Of a stretch of 53,351 nt of DNA, positions 45,725-53,351 are shown piece by piece (position 1 is the stretch's first letter; every line of letters begins with the position of its first letter). Under the pieces are notes generated by a model. The model saw nothing but the letters and a program-made list of their open reading frames with translations. It was not told the origin of the DNA and did not search any database. Made by a program: the position numbers and the translations under genes. Source of the stretch: Mangrovibacter plantisponsor (GTDB taxonomy: Bacteria > Pseudomonadota > Gammaproteobacteria > Enterobacterales > Enterobacteriaceae); contig NZ_QGTS01000023.1 of assembly GCF_003182475.1 (NCBI RefSeq), positions 1-53,351 on the forward strand. The letters are read 5' to 3'.

Positions 45725-47344
45725 TCAGGCAGGAAGTGCCAGCGGCAGTTCAGCCTCTTCCCTGCCAACTTCAACTACGGTGTCATCCTGAGCCAGTTTA
45801 AATTCCCCAACCACAGCCATTAACTGCCGTGACTGATTTTCCATCGCCTGCATCGATGAAGCAGAAACCTGTACCAGGCTGGCGTTTTGTTGTGCTGCAT
45901 CGTCCATTTGATTCACTGCGATATTGATTTGCTCAATTCCATGGCGTTGTTCTTCAGAAGCGGTGGCTATTTCACGAACCAGTTTGGTCATGCGCAACAC
46001 TTCCGTTGCTATCTCATCAATCGTTTCACCTGCTTCCAGAGCCAGTTGCTGGCCTTCACCGACATGCTCACGGGAGGCCATGATTAAAGAGCGAATTTCT
46101 TTTGCCGCATCCGCGCTACGCTGGGCCAGATTGCGCACCTCACTGGCAACCACGGCAAACCCGCGCCCCTGCTCACCAGCACGAGCCGCTTCTACAGATG
46201 CGTTAAGCGCCAGAATATTGGTCTGAAAGGCAATACCATCGATAACACCAAGAATATTGCCGATTTTGTTGGAACTGGTGGCGATATCCTGCATTTTTTC
46301 GATTACATAACAGACTTTCTCACTTCCCTGGTCTGCCGTGTCGGACACATGCAGTGTCATATCATGTGCCTGGTGGGCATTATCGGCATTCTGTTTTGCT
46401 GTCGCGGTAATCTGCTCCATACTGGCTGCCGTTTGTTCTAATGAACTGGCGGTGCTTTCGGTACGCTGAGCCAGTTCCACATTACCGTTAAGCAGCATCT
46501 GGCTTCCCTGGTCAATCCCATGTGCCACGCTTTTCACCTGGCTCATTGAATCCATCAAAGCTGTGCGCATGGCATCAATAGCCTGGCTCAGCCGCCCCAG
46601 CTCATTGCGGTTATGGTAACTGCTTGCCTGAGTCAGGTCGCCCTGAGCGACTTTTTCGAGCAGCACAATGGCGTTATCCAGTGGGTGCAGAAAACGGTGG
46701 CGCAACATCAGCCAGGCGATGACCATTAACCCTGCGGTTGCCAGTAGCGCAACAACAATCAGGCCCAGTACCCGGCTCTTTCTTGCCTGCACAGACTGTA
46801 CCTGTTGACTGCCATATTCATCTGACCATGACTGAAATGCCTGCATCCGGTCATCAAACTGGTTTGCCAGAGGCATCAGCTTGTTTTCCAGCAAGTCATA
46901 ATAGTCATCGGCACTTTGCTTATTCAGAGCGTCCTGCATAGGAACAATGCCCTGTGCATCGTAAGTGACGAAGCTTTTGCCCAGTGCCTGCAATAATGAC
47001 GCGCCTTTGGTGTCATCAATACCAGTGGTGACCTGTGCCATGATGGTTTTACGTGCACTGGCAATATTGCTGTTCACCTTTTTCACCAGAGCAGCGGCAT
47101 CATCCAGCATGCCGATTTCCATTAAACGAACTGCCTGCCCGGCATCATTGCGCGCACGCAGCAAAGCGATATAGCTCTGGTCTATACCCGCCAGTTGCTG
47201 GCTGTGCAGATCATTAATACGTTGTAGCGAAGAGGCGCTGTTCTGGAGCGCATAAATACCGATTGCGCTGACCATCAGCATGAGGAATGTCATTATGGCT
47301 AACAGGGAGAGCAATGCGGTACGTAGAGAAAGATGTCGTAACAT
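45725..47344 (-). CDS. Methyl-accepting chemotaxis protein
   Basis: 539 residues. N-terminal membrane segment (about 11-31), a four-helix-bundle periplasmic ligand domain of the Tar type (about 32-190), second membrane segment (about 193-213), HAMP, and a signalling domain with the conserved tip [33 protein letters not shown]. There is no C-terminal CheR/CheB-binding pentapeptide (NWETF type); it ends ELPLALPA. Ligand unknown. It lies between fbp and yjfF, next to the galactofuranose transporter genes, so a sugar ligand is a thought only. Confidence 0.94.
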   Translation of the reverse strand: MLRHLSLRTALLSLLAIMTFLMLMVSAIGIYALQNSASSLQRINDLHSQQLAGIDQSYIALLRARNDAGQAVRLMEIGMLDDAAALVKKVNSNIASARKTIMAQVTTGIDDTKGASLLQALGKSFVTYDAQGIVPMQDALNKQSADDYYDLLENKLMPLANQFDDRMQAFQSWSDEYGSQQVQSVQARKSRVLGLIVVALLATAGLMVIAWLMLRHRFLHPLDNAIVLLEKVAQGDLTQASSYHNRNELGRLSQAIDAMRTALMDSMSQVKSVAHGIDQGSQMLLNGNVELAQRTESTASSLEQTAASMEQITATAKQNADNAHQAHDMTLHVSDTADQGSEKVCYVIEKMQDIATSSNKIGNILGVIDGIAFQTNILALNASVEAARAGEQGRGFAVVASEVRNLAQRSADAAKEIRSLIMASREHVGEGQQLALEAGETIDEIATEVLRMTKLVREIATASEEQRHGIEQINIAVNQMDDAAQQNASLVQVSASSMQAMENQSRQLMAVVGEFKLAQDDTVVEVGREEAELPLALPA

Positions 47345-47351
47345 AAAATAG

Positions 47352-47411
47352 CCCCGGTAGTGGCAAGAATGATTAAAAATATAACAGTACGGTTATCGTC
47401 CACTACCGGGG
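47352..47411. repeat. Inverted repeat in the chemoreceptor upstream region
   Basis: Perfect 12-base arms CCCCGGTAGTGG and CCACTACCGGGG, 36 AT-rich bases apart, starting 8 bases upstream of the chemoreceptor ATG. Could be a regulatory binding pair or an mRNA hairpin that sequesters the start region, and it may also be a terminator for yjfF-side transcription. Confidence 0.6.
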
Positions 47412-47435
47412 TAAGTTTAATGATTTTTCATAAGG

Positions 47436-48437
47436 TTACGTCTTTGTTGGCTCTATGTTAACTCTGTTAACAGGAACACTCTGGCGACCTTCCCAGAACG
47501 CCATCAGTCCACGTTGCATCGCAATAAAAATAAATAACAGAATGCCAATAGCAATTTTGGTCCACCACGAGCTCAGCGTGCCGTCGAAGTTAATGTAAGT
47601 CTGAATTAACCCCTGAATTGCCACACCAAACAGGGTACCCAGCACCGTTCCCACGCCACCACTGAGTAACGTGCCGCCAATAACTACCGAAGCGATAGCA
47701 TCCAGCTCAACCCCAACACCAGCCAGGGCATAACCTGCTGAGGTATAAATGGAAAAGACAATCCCCGCCAGGGTTGCCAGGCCGGTAGAGAGCATATAAA
47801 TACCAATAGTGGTGCTGCGGGTTGAAATCCCCATCAGGTTGGCAGAGGTGGCACTGCCGCCAATGGCGTACACCCGGTTACCAAACTGCGTGCGGCTTGC
47901 CACCAGAATGCCAAACACCACCACCACTAACATTACCACGCCCAGGAAACTCAGGCGGCCACCGCCAGGAATTCGCCAGGCCAGAGTGGACAAGGTTTGG
48001 TAGACAGGGTGATTGATAGGAATAGATTCCTCAGACAGCAAGTAACTGGCTCCCCGCAAGAAGAACATTCCGGCCAGAGTGATGATAAAAGCGGGGATCT
48101 TCAGGCCATCTATCAGCAACCCCATAAATGCACCGAACCCGCATCCCATCAGCATGACCAACGGGAATGCCACAGCCGGAGACATCCCCCAGTCGCCCAG
48201 CGCTTTTGCCAGAAATACCCCGGTAAAAGCGATTACCGACCCAACTGAAAGATCAATCCCGCCGGAGATAATCACAAAGGTCATGCCAACGGCGATGATC
48301 CCCAGAAAGGCGTTATCTGTCAGAATATTACAAATGACCCGGGTTGAGGCGAAGCCTGGAAACTGAGCCAGGCAGAACAGATAGCCGAGAATAAACACCA
48401 GCAGGGTGATCACCAGCGGCAAATTACGCTTCATCAT
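47436..48437 (-). CDS. yjfF: Galactofuranose ABC transporter, permease YjfF
   Basis: 333 residues (starting MMKRNL; the second ATG at 48434 is equally possible). Inner-membrane permease of the ribose/xylose-type ABC family with about ten hydrophobic segments, including GGIDLSVGSVIAFTG, the family motif. In E. coli the system YtfQRT-YjfF imports galactofuranose. The start overlaps ytfT by 14 bases. Confidence 0.96.
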   Translation of the reverse strand: MMKRNLPLVITLLVFILGYLFCLAQFPGFASTRVICNILTDNAFLGIIAVGMTFVIISGGIDLSVGSVIAFTGVFLAKALGDWGMSPAVAFPLVMLMGCGFGAFMGLLIDGLKIPAFIITLAGMFFLRGASYLLSEESIPINHPVYQTLSTLAWRIPGGGRLSFLGVVMLVVVVFGILVASRTQFGNRVYAIGGSATSANLMGISTRSTTIGIYMLSTGLATLAGIVFSIYTSAGYALAGVGVELDAIASVVIGGTLLSGGVGTVLGTLFGVAIQGLIQTYINFDGTLSSWWTKIAIGILLFIFIAMQRGLMAFWEGRQSVPVNRVNIEPTKT

Positions 48438-49446
48438 GGCGGCGCCACCTTTTAATCAATGAAATAAAACGCTGAGACTGAACAACCAGCACACACAGCA
48501 CGACGATGGCTTTCACCACCTGGTTCATTTCCGGCGGAAAGCCTGACAGCAGAATCCCGGTGTTCATGCCCTGAATAATCAGTGCGCCCACCACTGACAG
48601 CACCATGTTGAAACGCCCGCCCATCAGCGAACCGCCGCCGATAACCACAGCAAGGATCGCGTCCAGTTCGAGCCACAACCCGGCATTATTGGCATCGGCA
48701 CCGCGAATATCCGCAGCAACAATTACCCCGGCAATGGCTGCGCACAACCCGCTCAGCACATAGGTGAGCATGACGACAATACGGGTATTCACCCCGGCGT
48801 TTTTTGCCGCACGAATGTTGATCCCTGCCGCTTCAATAAACAGCCCCAGTGCTGTTTTGCGCACCAGAACCCAAAAAGCGACCAGGGTTATCAGCGTAAT
48901 AACCACTGGCGTTGGGAAGAACAACAGCGAACCGCTACCCAGCCAGGAAAGGTGAGGTGAGTTAAAGGTGACGATTTGCCCGGAGGTGATAAGCTGCGCC
49001 ACACCGCGCCCGGCAACCATCAGGATCAGGGTGGCAACGAACGGCTGGATCTTAAGTATCGCGACCAGAATACCATTCCATAACCCGGCCAGCATGCCGA
49101 CACCCAGTGAAGCCAGAATCACCACTGCCAGCGAATGCCCCTGCACCGTCAGTGCCGCGGCAGTGGCCCCGGCAATTGCCATGGTTGCGCCAACAGACAA
49201 ATCAATACCGCCAGTGGCAATGACCAGCGTCATACCAATCGCCAGTAATGCCACCGGTGCGGCACGGTTGAGGATATCAATGGGGCTGCCAAACAGGCGG
49301 CCATCCTGCAAAATTACCTGGAAAAAGTGGGGGGCAACCAGGCTGTCCACCAGTAAGACCAGCAACAGCGCAATAAATTGTGGGGTGCCCTGCGGCCAGC
49401 GGAAGGTGCGGCGGCGCTGCCCGGGGCCTGATAACGAATGCGGCAT
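48424..49446 (-). CDS. ytfT: Galactofuranose ABC transporter, permease YtfT
   Basis: 340 residues from ATG 49446, with an ideal GGAGGAG site; the frame to 49476 overlaps ytfR and is rejected. Second permease of the galactofuranose system, with GGIDLSVGATMAIAG. The two permeases form a heterodimer with the ATPase YtfR. Confidence 0.96.
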   Translation of the reverse strand: MPHSLSGPGQRRRTFRWPQGTPQFIALLLVLLVDSLVAPHFFQVILQDGRLFGSPIDILNRAAPVALLAIGMTLVIATGGIDLSVGATMAIAGATAAALTVQGHSLAVVILASLGVGMLAGLWNGILVAILKIQPFVATLILMVAGRGVAQLITSGQIVTFNSPHLSWLGSGSLLFFPTPVVITLITLVAFWVLVRKTALGLFIEAAGINIRAAKNAGVNTRIVVMLTYVLSGLCAAIAGVIVAADIRGADANNAGLWLELDAILAVVIGGGSLMGGRFNMVLSVVGALIIQGMNTGILLSGFPPEMNQVVKAIVVLCVLVVQSQRFISLIKRWRRHDEA

Positions 49447-49459
49447 CACAATCTCCTCC

Positions 49460-50962
49460 TTATGCCGCAATGGCATTCATAATGGCGGCGACAGAGAGAT
49501 CTTCGAGGGGGATCTCGGCAATTTGCTGGCGATCACGCATGATCACCACCCGGTCGGCATAGCCCACCAGTTCTTCCAGTTCTGAAGAGATAACCAACAG
49601 CGCCAGGCCATCTGCGCAAAGTGTTTCTATCAGGCGGATAATTTCAGCATGTGCGCCCACATCAATACCGCGGGTCGGTTCATCAAGGATCAGGAATTGA
49701 GGTTTGGTGAGCAGCCAGCGGGATAACAAGACTTTTTGTTGATTCCCACCAGATAAAAACTCAATGGGTTGTTCCATGCCCGGTGTGCGGATCCCCAACT
49801 GGCGGATAAACCGCTCGGCTATTTGCTGCTGTTCTTTACGCGGAATTGGCCGTAGCCAGCCACGCTGGGCCTGGAGCGCCAGAATGATATTTTCCCGTAC
49901 AGAAGCGGCGGCGATGATCCCGTCGGTTTTTCGGTCTTCGGGGCAAAAACCAATCCCGGCGCAGGAAGCCTGATGCGGCGTGCGCAGCGCCATCGTTTTG
50001 CCTTTTACCGCCACACTACCTGCATCGGAAGGGCGAATGCCAAAAATGACTTCTGCGGTTTCAGTACGCCCGGAACCCAGCAGGCCAGCCAGACCAACAA
50101 TTTCGCCCGGGCGCACTGCCAGGTCGAACGGTTTGATCACACCTTTTTTGCCGTAGCCGGTAAATTCCACCACGGGTTTGTCGCTCAGTAGTGTTCGCCC
50201 GGCACGTTGCAGCGCATTTTGTTCAAGCTCACGCCCCAGCATCATCTTAACCAGTTCAATTTGTGGCAGATCGGCTGTGTTTTCCGTGCCAACAAACGCT
50301 CCATTACGCAGTACGGTAATTCTGTCCGTCACTTCATAAACCTGGTCGAGAAAGTGGGTGACGAAGATAAGGCTGGTGCCCTGATCGCGCAGTTGGCGCA
50401 TCAGAGTGAACAGCATTTCAACTTCTTTGGTGTCGAGGCTTGCGGTGGGTTCGTCCAGGATCAGGACTTTGGCCGACAGATCCACAGCCCGGCAGATAGC
50501 GACAATTTGCTGCATGGCCACCGAATAACGATTCAGGGGTTCACGTACATCCAGTTCAAAACCGTAAGAAGCCATCAACTTACTGGCACGGCGGATCATT
50601 TCTTTGCGCTGCAGTAAGCCAAAACGGCGAGGTTCGCGGCCAATAAACAGGTTGTCGGCCACGGACATATTCGGGAGCAGGTTAACTTCCTGGTAGACCG
50701 TACCGATCCCCAGGCGCTGTGCGTCTGCCGTATTTTTCGGTGAGACAGACTGCCCTTCCAGGTAAATAGCCCCGGTATCACGCTGATAAACACCAGTCAG
50801 GCATTTGATCAATGTTGATTTACCAGCACCATTTTCACCCAGCAAGGCCATTATCTCGCCCCGGCGTAGTTGAAAATCGACATGATCCAGCGCTTTTACG
50901 CCGGGGAAAAATTTACTCAGGCCTTCCGTACGCAAAATTTCCTGATTATCACGGGTGTTCAT
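49460..50962 (-). CDS. ytfR: Galactofuranose ABC transporter, ATP-binding protein YtfR
   Basis: 500 residues with two fused ATPase domains, usual for sugar ABC systems. The first has a full Walker A (GENGAGKST) and Walker B (LILDEPTASL) but a divergent signature (YSVAMQQ). The second has a degenerate Walker A (GLLGSGRTE) and a good signature LSGGNQQK with LILDEPTRGID. Confidence 0.96.
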   Translation of the reverse strand: MNTRDNQEILRTEGLSKFFPGVKALDHVDFQLRRGEIMALLGENGAGKSTLIKCLTGVYQRDTGAIYLEGQSVSPKNTADAQRLGIGTVYQEVNLLPNMSVADNLFIGREPRRFGLLQRKEMIRRASKLMASYGFELDVREPLNRYSVAMQQIVAICRAVDLSAKVLILDEPTASLDTKEVEMLFTLMRQLRDQGTSLIFVTHFLDQVYEVTDRITVLRNGAFVGTENTADLPQIELVKMMLGRELEQNALQRAGRTLLSDKPVVEFTGYGKKGVIKPFDLAVRPGEIVGLAGLLGSGRTETAEVIFGIRPSDAGSVAVKGKTMALRTPHQASCAGIGFCPEDRKTDGIIAAASVRENIILALQAQRGWLRPIPRKEQQQIAERFIRQLGIRTPGMEQPIEFLSGGNQQKVLLSRWLLTKPQFLILDEPTRGIDVGAHAEIIRLIETLCADGLALLVISSELEELVGYADRVVIMRDRQQIAEIPLEDLSVAAIMNAIAA

Positions 50963-51021
50963 CGCGGAGTCTCCGGTCAGGGAAACGGCTCAGGCCACGA
51001 AAGCAGCCTGAGCCTGGTTGG

Positions 51022-51978
51022 TTAATAACCCATATGGAGTTTGCGCTCGTATTCCTGTTTCGCTGTATCTGGCAGGTAGAGCGTTGATTTGGTGATAATT
51101 GTTTTCGGTGGAACAGTGCCGTCTTTTTTGTATTTTTCCAGCGCATCGAAGGCCGGGCCTGCCATATCTGGCGTCAGTTCAACGCTGGCATTTGCATCGC
51201 CTGCCATCATGGCTTTGTAGATATCCGGTACGCCATCAATAGAGCCGGTGAGAATATCTTTACCCGGTTTTAACCCGGCTTCTTTAATAGCCTGGATTGC
51301 CCCGATGACCATATCGTCGTTATGGGCGTAAACCATGCAAATATTTTTGCCGTTGTTCTCCGCTTTGATGAAGCTTTCCATGACTTCTTTACCTTTACTA
51401 CGGGTAAAGTCGCCAGACTGGGAACGAATGATTTTGATATTGGGCGCTTTGGCAATGGCTTCAGCAAAGCCTTTCTTGCGGTCAATCGCCACGCTGGCAC
51501 CCACAGTCCCCTGCAACTCAACAACATTACACGGCTTACCTGCGACAGTTTTTACCAGCCAGTCGCCAATTAACTGGCCTTCCAGTACGTTGTTGGCTGT
51601 TACCGTGGTCATGTACAGGGATTTGTCTTTCACATCAATAGAACGGTCCAGCAGGAATACCGGGATCTTCGCATCTTTGGCTTCTTCCAGCACCGGCTCC
51701 CAGCCGGTCGCTACCACAGGAGCAATGAAGATTGCGTCCACGCCCTGGGCAACAAAAGAGCGTACCGCTTTAATCTGGTTCTCTTGTTTTTGCTGTGCAT
51801 CGGCAATTTTCAGGGTAATTCCACGTTCTTTTGCTTCCGTTTTGGCAACATTGGTTTCTGCCGCACGCCAGCCAGACTCAGAACCAACCTGAGAAAATCC
51901 AACCACCAGGGGGGCTGCCATCGCTGTTGATGACATAGCCACTGAAACTGCAGAGACTAAAAGTAACCGCTTCCACAT
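51022..51978 (-). CDS. ytfQ: Galactofuranose-binding periplasmic protein YtfQ
   Basis: 318 residues from ATG 51978, preceded by AGAGGA; an earlier ATG at 52020 is rejected. Signal peptide ends at STAMA, mature start APLVVGFSQVGSESGWR. Sugar-binding protein of the ribose-binding type, including the hinge motifs VYAHNDDMVIGA and GSIDGVPD. First gene of the transporter operon ytfQ-ytfR-ytfT-yjfF. Confidence 0.97.
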   Translation of the reverse strand: MWKRLLLVSAVSVAMSSTAMAAPLVVGFSQVGSESGWRAAETNVAKTEAKERGITLKIADAQQKQENQIKAVRSFVAQGVDAIFIAPVVATGWEPVLEEAKDAKIPVFLLDRSIDVKDKSLYMTTVTANNVLEGQLIGDWLVKTVAGKPCNVVELQGTVGASVAIDRKKGFAEAIAKAPNIKIIRSQSGDFTRSKGKEVMESFIKAENNGKNICMVYAHNDDMVIGAIQAIKEAGLKPGKDILTGSIDGVPDIYKAMMAGDANASVELTPDMAGPAFDALEKYKKDGTVPPKTIITKSTLYLPDTAKQEYERKLHMGY

Positions 51979-52047
51979 AAGCGCGTCCTCTCGTAGGGTT
52001 ATTATTGGTAAGAAGTACATCTGCAGGGGAAACTATAGACAATTCGG

Positions 52048-52070
52048 GATGTAACTGAATGCGTTACATC
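52048..52070. promoter_or_regulatory. Inverted repeat with TGTAAC half-sites in front of ytfQ
   Basis: Arms GATGTAAC and GTTACATC around a 7-base spacer, 70 bases before the ytfQ start. The TGTAAC half-site is shared with the palindrome at 52196-52211. A TGTGA in the same area on the minus strand could be a CRP half-site. Confidence 0.55.
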
Positions 52071-52195
52071 ACAATTCAAAAAAGTAGCATAATTGTTAAC
52101 ATTCAGTTTTGGTCAAGGATCGGGCTGGGTGAGGCTCCCCACCACAAAAGGTGAGTGCTGTTTTTTTCATCAATGAATTCGCTGGAATTTCCCTT

Positions 52196-52211
52196 TTGTA
52201 ACCGGTTACAA
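52196..52211. promoter_or_regulatory. Perfect palindrome resembling a GalR/LacI-family operator
   Basis: TTGTAACCGGTTACAA, 16 bases, close to the GalR consensus GTGTAANCGNTTACAC (edge bases differ). It lies between ytfQ and ppa, about 144 bases from the centre of the other TGTAAC repeat, so the two could form a repression loop for ytfQ. The region 52021-52373 otherwise holds no gene. Confidence 0.65.
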
Positions 52212-52328
52212 GAATTTATAAATAATGCAGCTGGCTTTATGGATTTTTATGCTGGAAAGTACGCTACCGCTTGCCCCGAACTTTTCCGGATTAAGAAAAA
52301 CAGGCGAAGACATTCGGGCACAGTTGGC

Positions 52329-52334
52329 TATAAT
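52329..52334 (+). promoter_or_regulatory. -10 element of the ppa promoter
   Basis: Consensus TATAAT 40 bases before the ppa start; no strong -35 at 17 bases (GAAGAC at 52306-52311). Confidence 0.55.
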
Positions 52335-52373
52335 ACCCGGCACTTGTTTGCCACACATTTAAAGGAAACAGAC

Positions 52374-52904
52374 ATGAGCTTACTGAACGTACCAGCAGGC
52401 AAAGATCTGCCGGAAGACATCTACGTTGTTATCGAAATCCCGGCTAACGCAGACCCTATCAAATACGAAGTCGACAAAGAAAGCGGCGCACTGTTTGTAG
52501 ACCGTTTTATGTCTACTGCTATGTTCTACCCGTGCAACTACGGCTACATCAACCATACCCTGTCTCTGGACGGTGACCCGGTTGACGTACTGGTGCCAAC
52601 TCCGTACCCGCTGCAGCCGGGTGCTGTTATTCGTTGCCGTCCGGTTGGCGTGCTGAAAATGACCGACGAGTCTGGCGAAGATGCCAAACTGGTTGCGGTA
52701 CCGCACACCAAACTGAGCAAAGAATACGACCACATTAAAGATGTGAACGACCTGCCTGCACTGCTGAAAGCACAGATCACCCACTTCTTTGAACACTACA
52801 AAGATCTGGAAGCTGGCAAATGGGTGAAAGTTGACGGTTGGGACAACGCAGAAGCCGCTAAAGCTGAAATCGTTGCCTCTTTCGAACGCGCTGCCAAAAA
52901 ATAA
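52374..52904 (+). CDS. ppa: Inorganic diphosphatase
   Basis: 176 residues from ATG 52374 with AAAGGAAA; the frame back to 52155 is not coding. Hydrolyses pyrophosphate from biosynthesis. The family I metal site is intact: DGDPVDVLV with the Asp triplet, the FVDRFM segment, and the [11 protein letters not shown] segment with a further Asp and Lys pair. Codon use looks more biased than its neighbours, as expected for a highly expressed gene. Confidence 0.98.
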   Translation: MSLLNVPAGKDLPEDIYVVIEIPANADPIKYEVDKESGALFVDRFMSTAMFYPCNYGYINHTLSLDGDPVDVLVPTPYPLQPGAVIRCRPVGVLKMTDESGEDAKLVAVPHTKLSKEYDHIKDVNDLPALLKAQITHFFEHYKDLEAGKWVKVDGWDNAEAAKAEIVASFERAAKK

Positions 52905-52972
52905 TGCCTGATACAGCCACGCGGCACGATGCCGGTGGCAGGGTGCTCACTGCACCAGTCAGCGCATAAATC

Positions 52973-53044
52973 ATTAAGCACTGCCTCAGGCAGTGCTTAA
53001 TATTGATGAAAAAGAAGGAAAAAACGTGGTTTTTCCTTCTTTTT
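52973..53044. terminator. Tandem hairpins after ppa
   Basis: First, perfect 13-base arms ATTAAGCACTGCC and GGCAGTGCTTAAT with a 3-base loop (52973-53001). Second, perfect 15-base arms AAAAAGAAGGAAAAA and TTTTTCCTTCTTTTT with a 6-base loop (53009-53044), followed by AG. The first is compact and strong; the second is AT-rich and may be a bidirectional terminator. Confidence 0.8.
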
Positions 53045-53140
53045 AGTTAGCAGCCGAAAATCAATAAATTGATTTTCCTAGTTTGTTATTGGGCGACATC
53101 CTCTCGTTCTGTGCGAACATGAGGTTTGTCAGCAGACTCA

Positions 53141-53168
53141 AGCACTGTCCTGCGGCAGTGCTTTTTTA
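53141..53168 (+). terminator. Second terminator-like hairpin after ppa
   Basis: Arms AGCACTG and CAGTGCT (53141-53162) followed by TTTTTT. The arms share AGCACTG/CAGTGCT with the hairpin at 52973-53001, so one may have been copied from the other, or it ends an independent transcript such as a small RNA starting near 53080 (no clear promoter seen). A further hairpin GAAAATCAA/TTGATTTTC lies at 53056-53077. Confidence 0.65.
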
Positions 53169-53196
53169 TTGGTACATTTTTTTGTCATGACGGGTT

Positions 53197-53231
53197 AAAA
53201 AATGGGAAGTGCGGTTATGCCGGCACTTCCC
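53197..53231 (-). terminator. Terminator of the outer-membrane protein gene
   Basis: On the minus strand, arms GGGAAGTGC and GCACTTCCC (53204-53231) are followed by ATTTTTT. It ends the partial gene at 53260-53351. Confidence 0.88.
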
Positions 53232-53259
53232 GTGGTTTACCTGTGGTTTTCAGAAGTTA

Positions 53260-53351
53260 TCAGAAATGGTGCGTCAGGTTTAACAGGAAGCCTTTGTCCT
53301 GTGCGCCGTCTTCACGCCAGTGGAACGCATTCGCCCCGATATCCAGGCTGC
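53260..53351 (-). CDS. C-terminal fragment of an outer-membrane beta-barrel protein
   Basis: About 30 codons up to the window edge; 5' part missing. The translation SLDIGANAFHWREDGAQDKG FLLNLTHHF shows alternating polar and non-polar residues and ends in Phe after an aromatic-rich strand, as final beta strands of outer-membrane barrels do. The family (porin, autotransporter barrel or other) cannot be told. It is not the ytfP/tamB end expected next to ppa in E. coli, as those ends do not look like this, so the neighbourhood may differ. Confidence 0.6.
   Translation of the reverse strand, partial: SLDIGANAFHWREDGAQDKGFLLNLTHHF

Overview
The window is chromosomal DNA of a member of the Enterobacteriaceae. 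Runs of genes have near-identical counterparts and order in Escherichia coli: pyrL-pyrB-pyrI-ridA / mgtA / treR-treB-treC / nrdD-nrdG ... cybC-pmbA / darP ... mpl / fbp ... yjfF-ytfT-ytfR-ytfQ / ppa. The genus cannot be fixed by reading alone. No phage, transposase, tRNA, rRNA or CRISPR array was seen.

Layout. 1-400: inverted copy of a composite non-coding repeat. 404-859: tabA. 1565-6980: arginine deiminase operon arcA-arcC-arcB-arcD plus an ArgR paralogue. 6981-8594: pyrBI with leader peptide and attenuator. 8713-9117: ridA. 9201-12248: mgtA with its MgtL leader and a PhoP box. 12369-16625: trehalose genes treR, treB, treC. 16822-19643: anaerobic ribonucleotide reductase nrdDG with FNR and NrdR sites. 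19813-27494: an accessory ten-gene operon on the minus strand (PRD protein, SFCGS protein, DUF4312, DUF4311, DUF4310, metallohydrolase, DgaE-like ammonia lyase, DgaF-like KDGP aldolase, PTS-domain regulator), lying between nrdG and cybC, which are neighbours in E. coli. 27785-30222: cybC, pmbA, darP. 30637-41970: a second accessory block between darP and mpl, with a periplasmic epimerase-like protein, a DUF1593 hydrolase, a ROK regulator, a MipA/OmpV protein, a two-component system and an RND efflux pump. 41965-43024: direct and alternating copies of the same repeat as at 1-400, in opposite orientation. 43098-53351: mpl, fbp, a chemoreceptor, the galactofuranose ABC transporter, ppa, a row of hairpins, and the end of an outer-membrane barrel gene.

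How genes work together. ArcD exchanges arginine for ornithine; ArcA, ArcB and ArcC turn arginine into ornithine, ammonia, CO2 and ATP. PyrB/PyrI use the same carbamoyl phosphate for pyrimidines. TreB imports and phosphorylates trehalose, TreC cleaves it, TreR represses. The accessory operon at 19813-27494 looks like uptake and breakdown of an amino-sugar acid: a metallohydrolase could expose the amine, the ammonia lyase would yield KDGP, and the aldolase would yield pyruvate and glyceraldehyde 3-phosphate. Its transport side is made of DUF4310, DUF4311, DUF4312 and SFCGS proteins, which have no established biochemical role known to me; this is the best candidate for an undescribed system. The SFCGS protein lines up well by eye with ribose-5-phosphate isomerase B.

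The second main observation is the composite repeat: a large, structured, non-coding element present in inverted orientation at both ends of a 42-kb segment, with two nearly identical tandem copies of one module at the right end.
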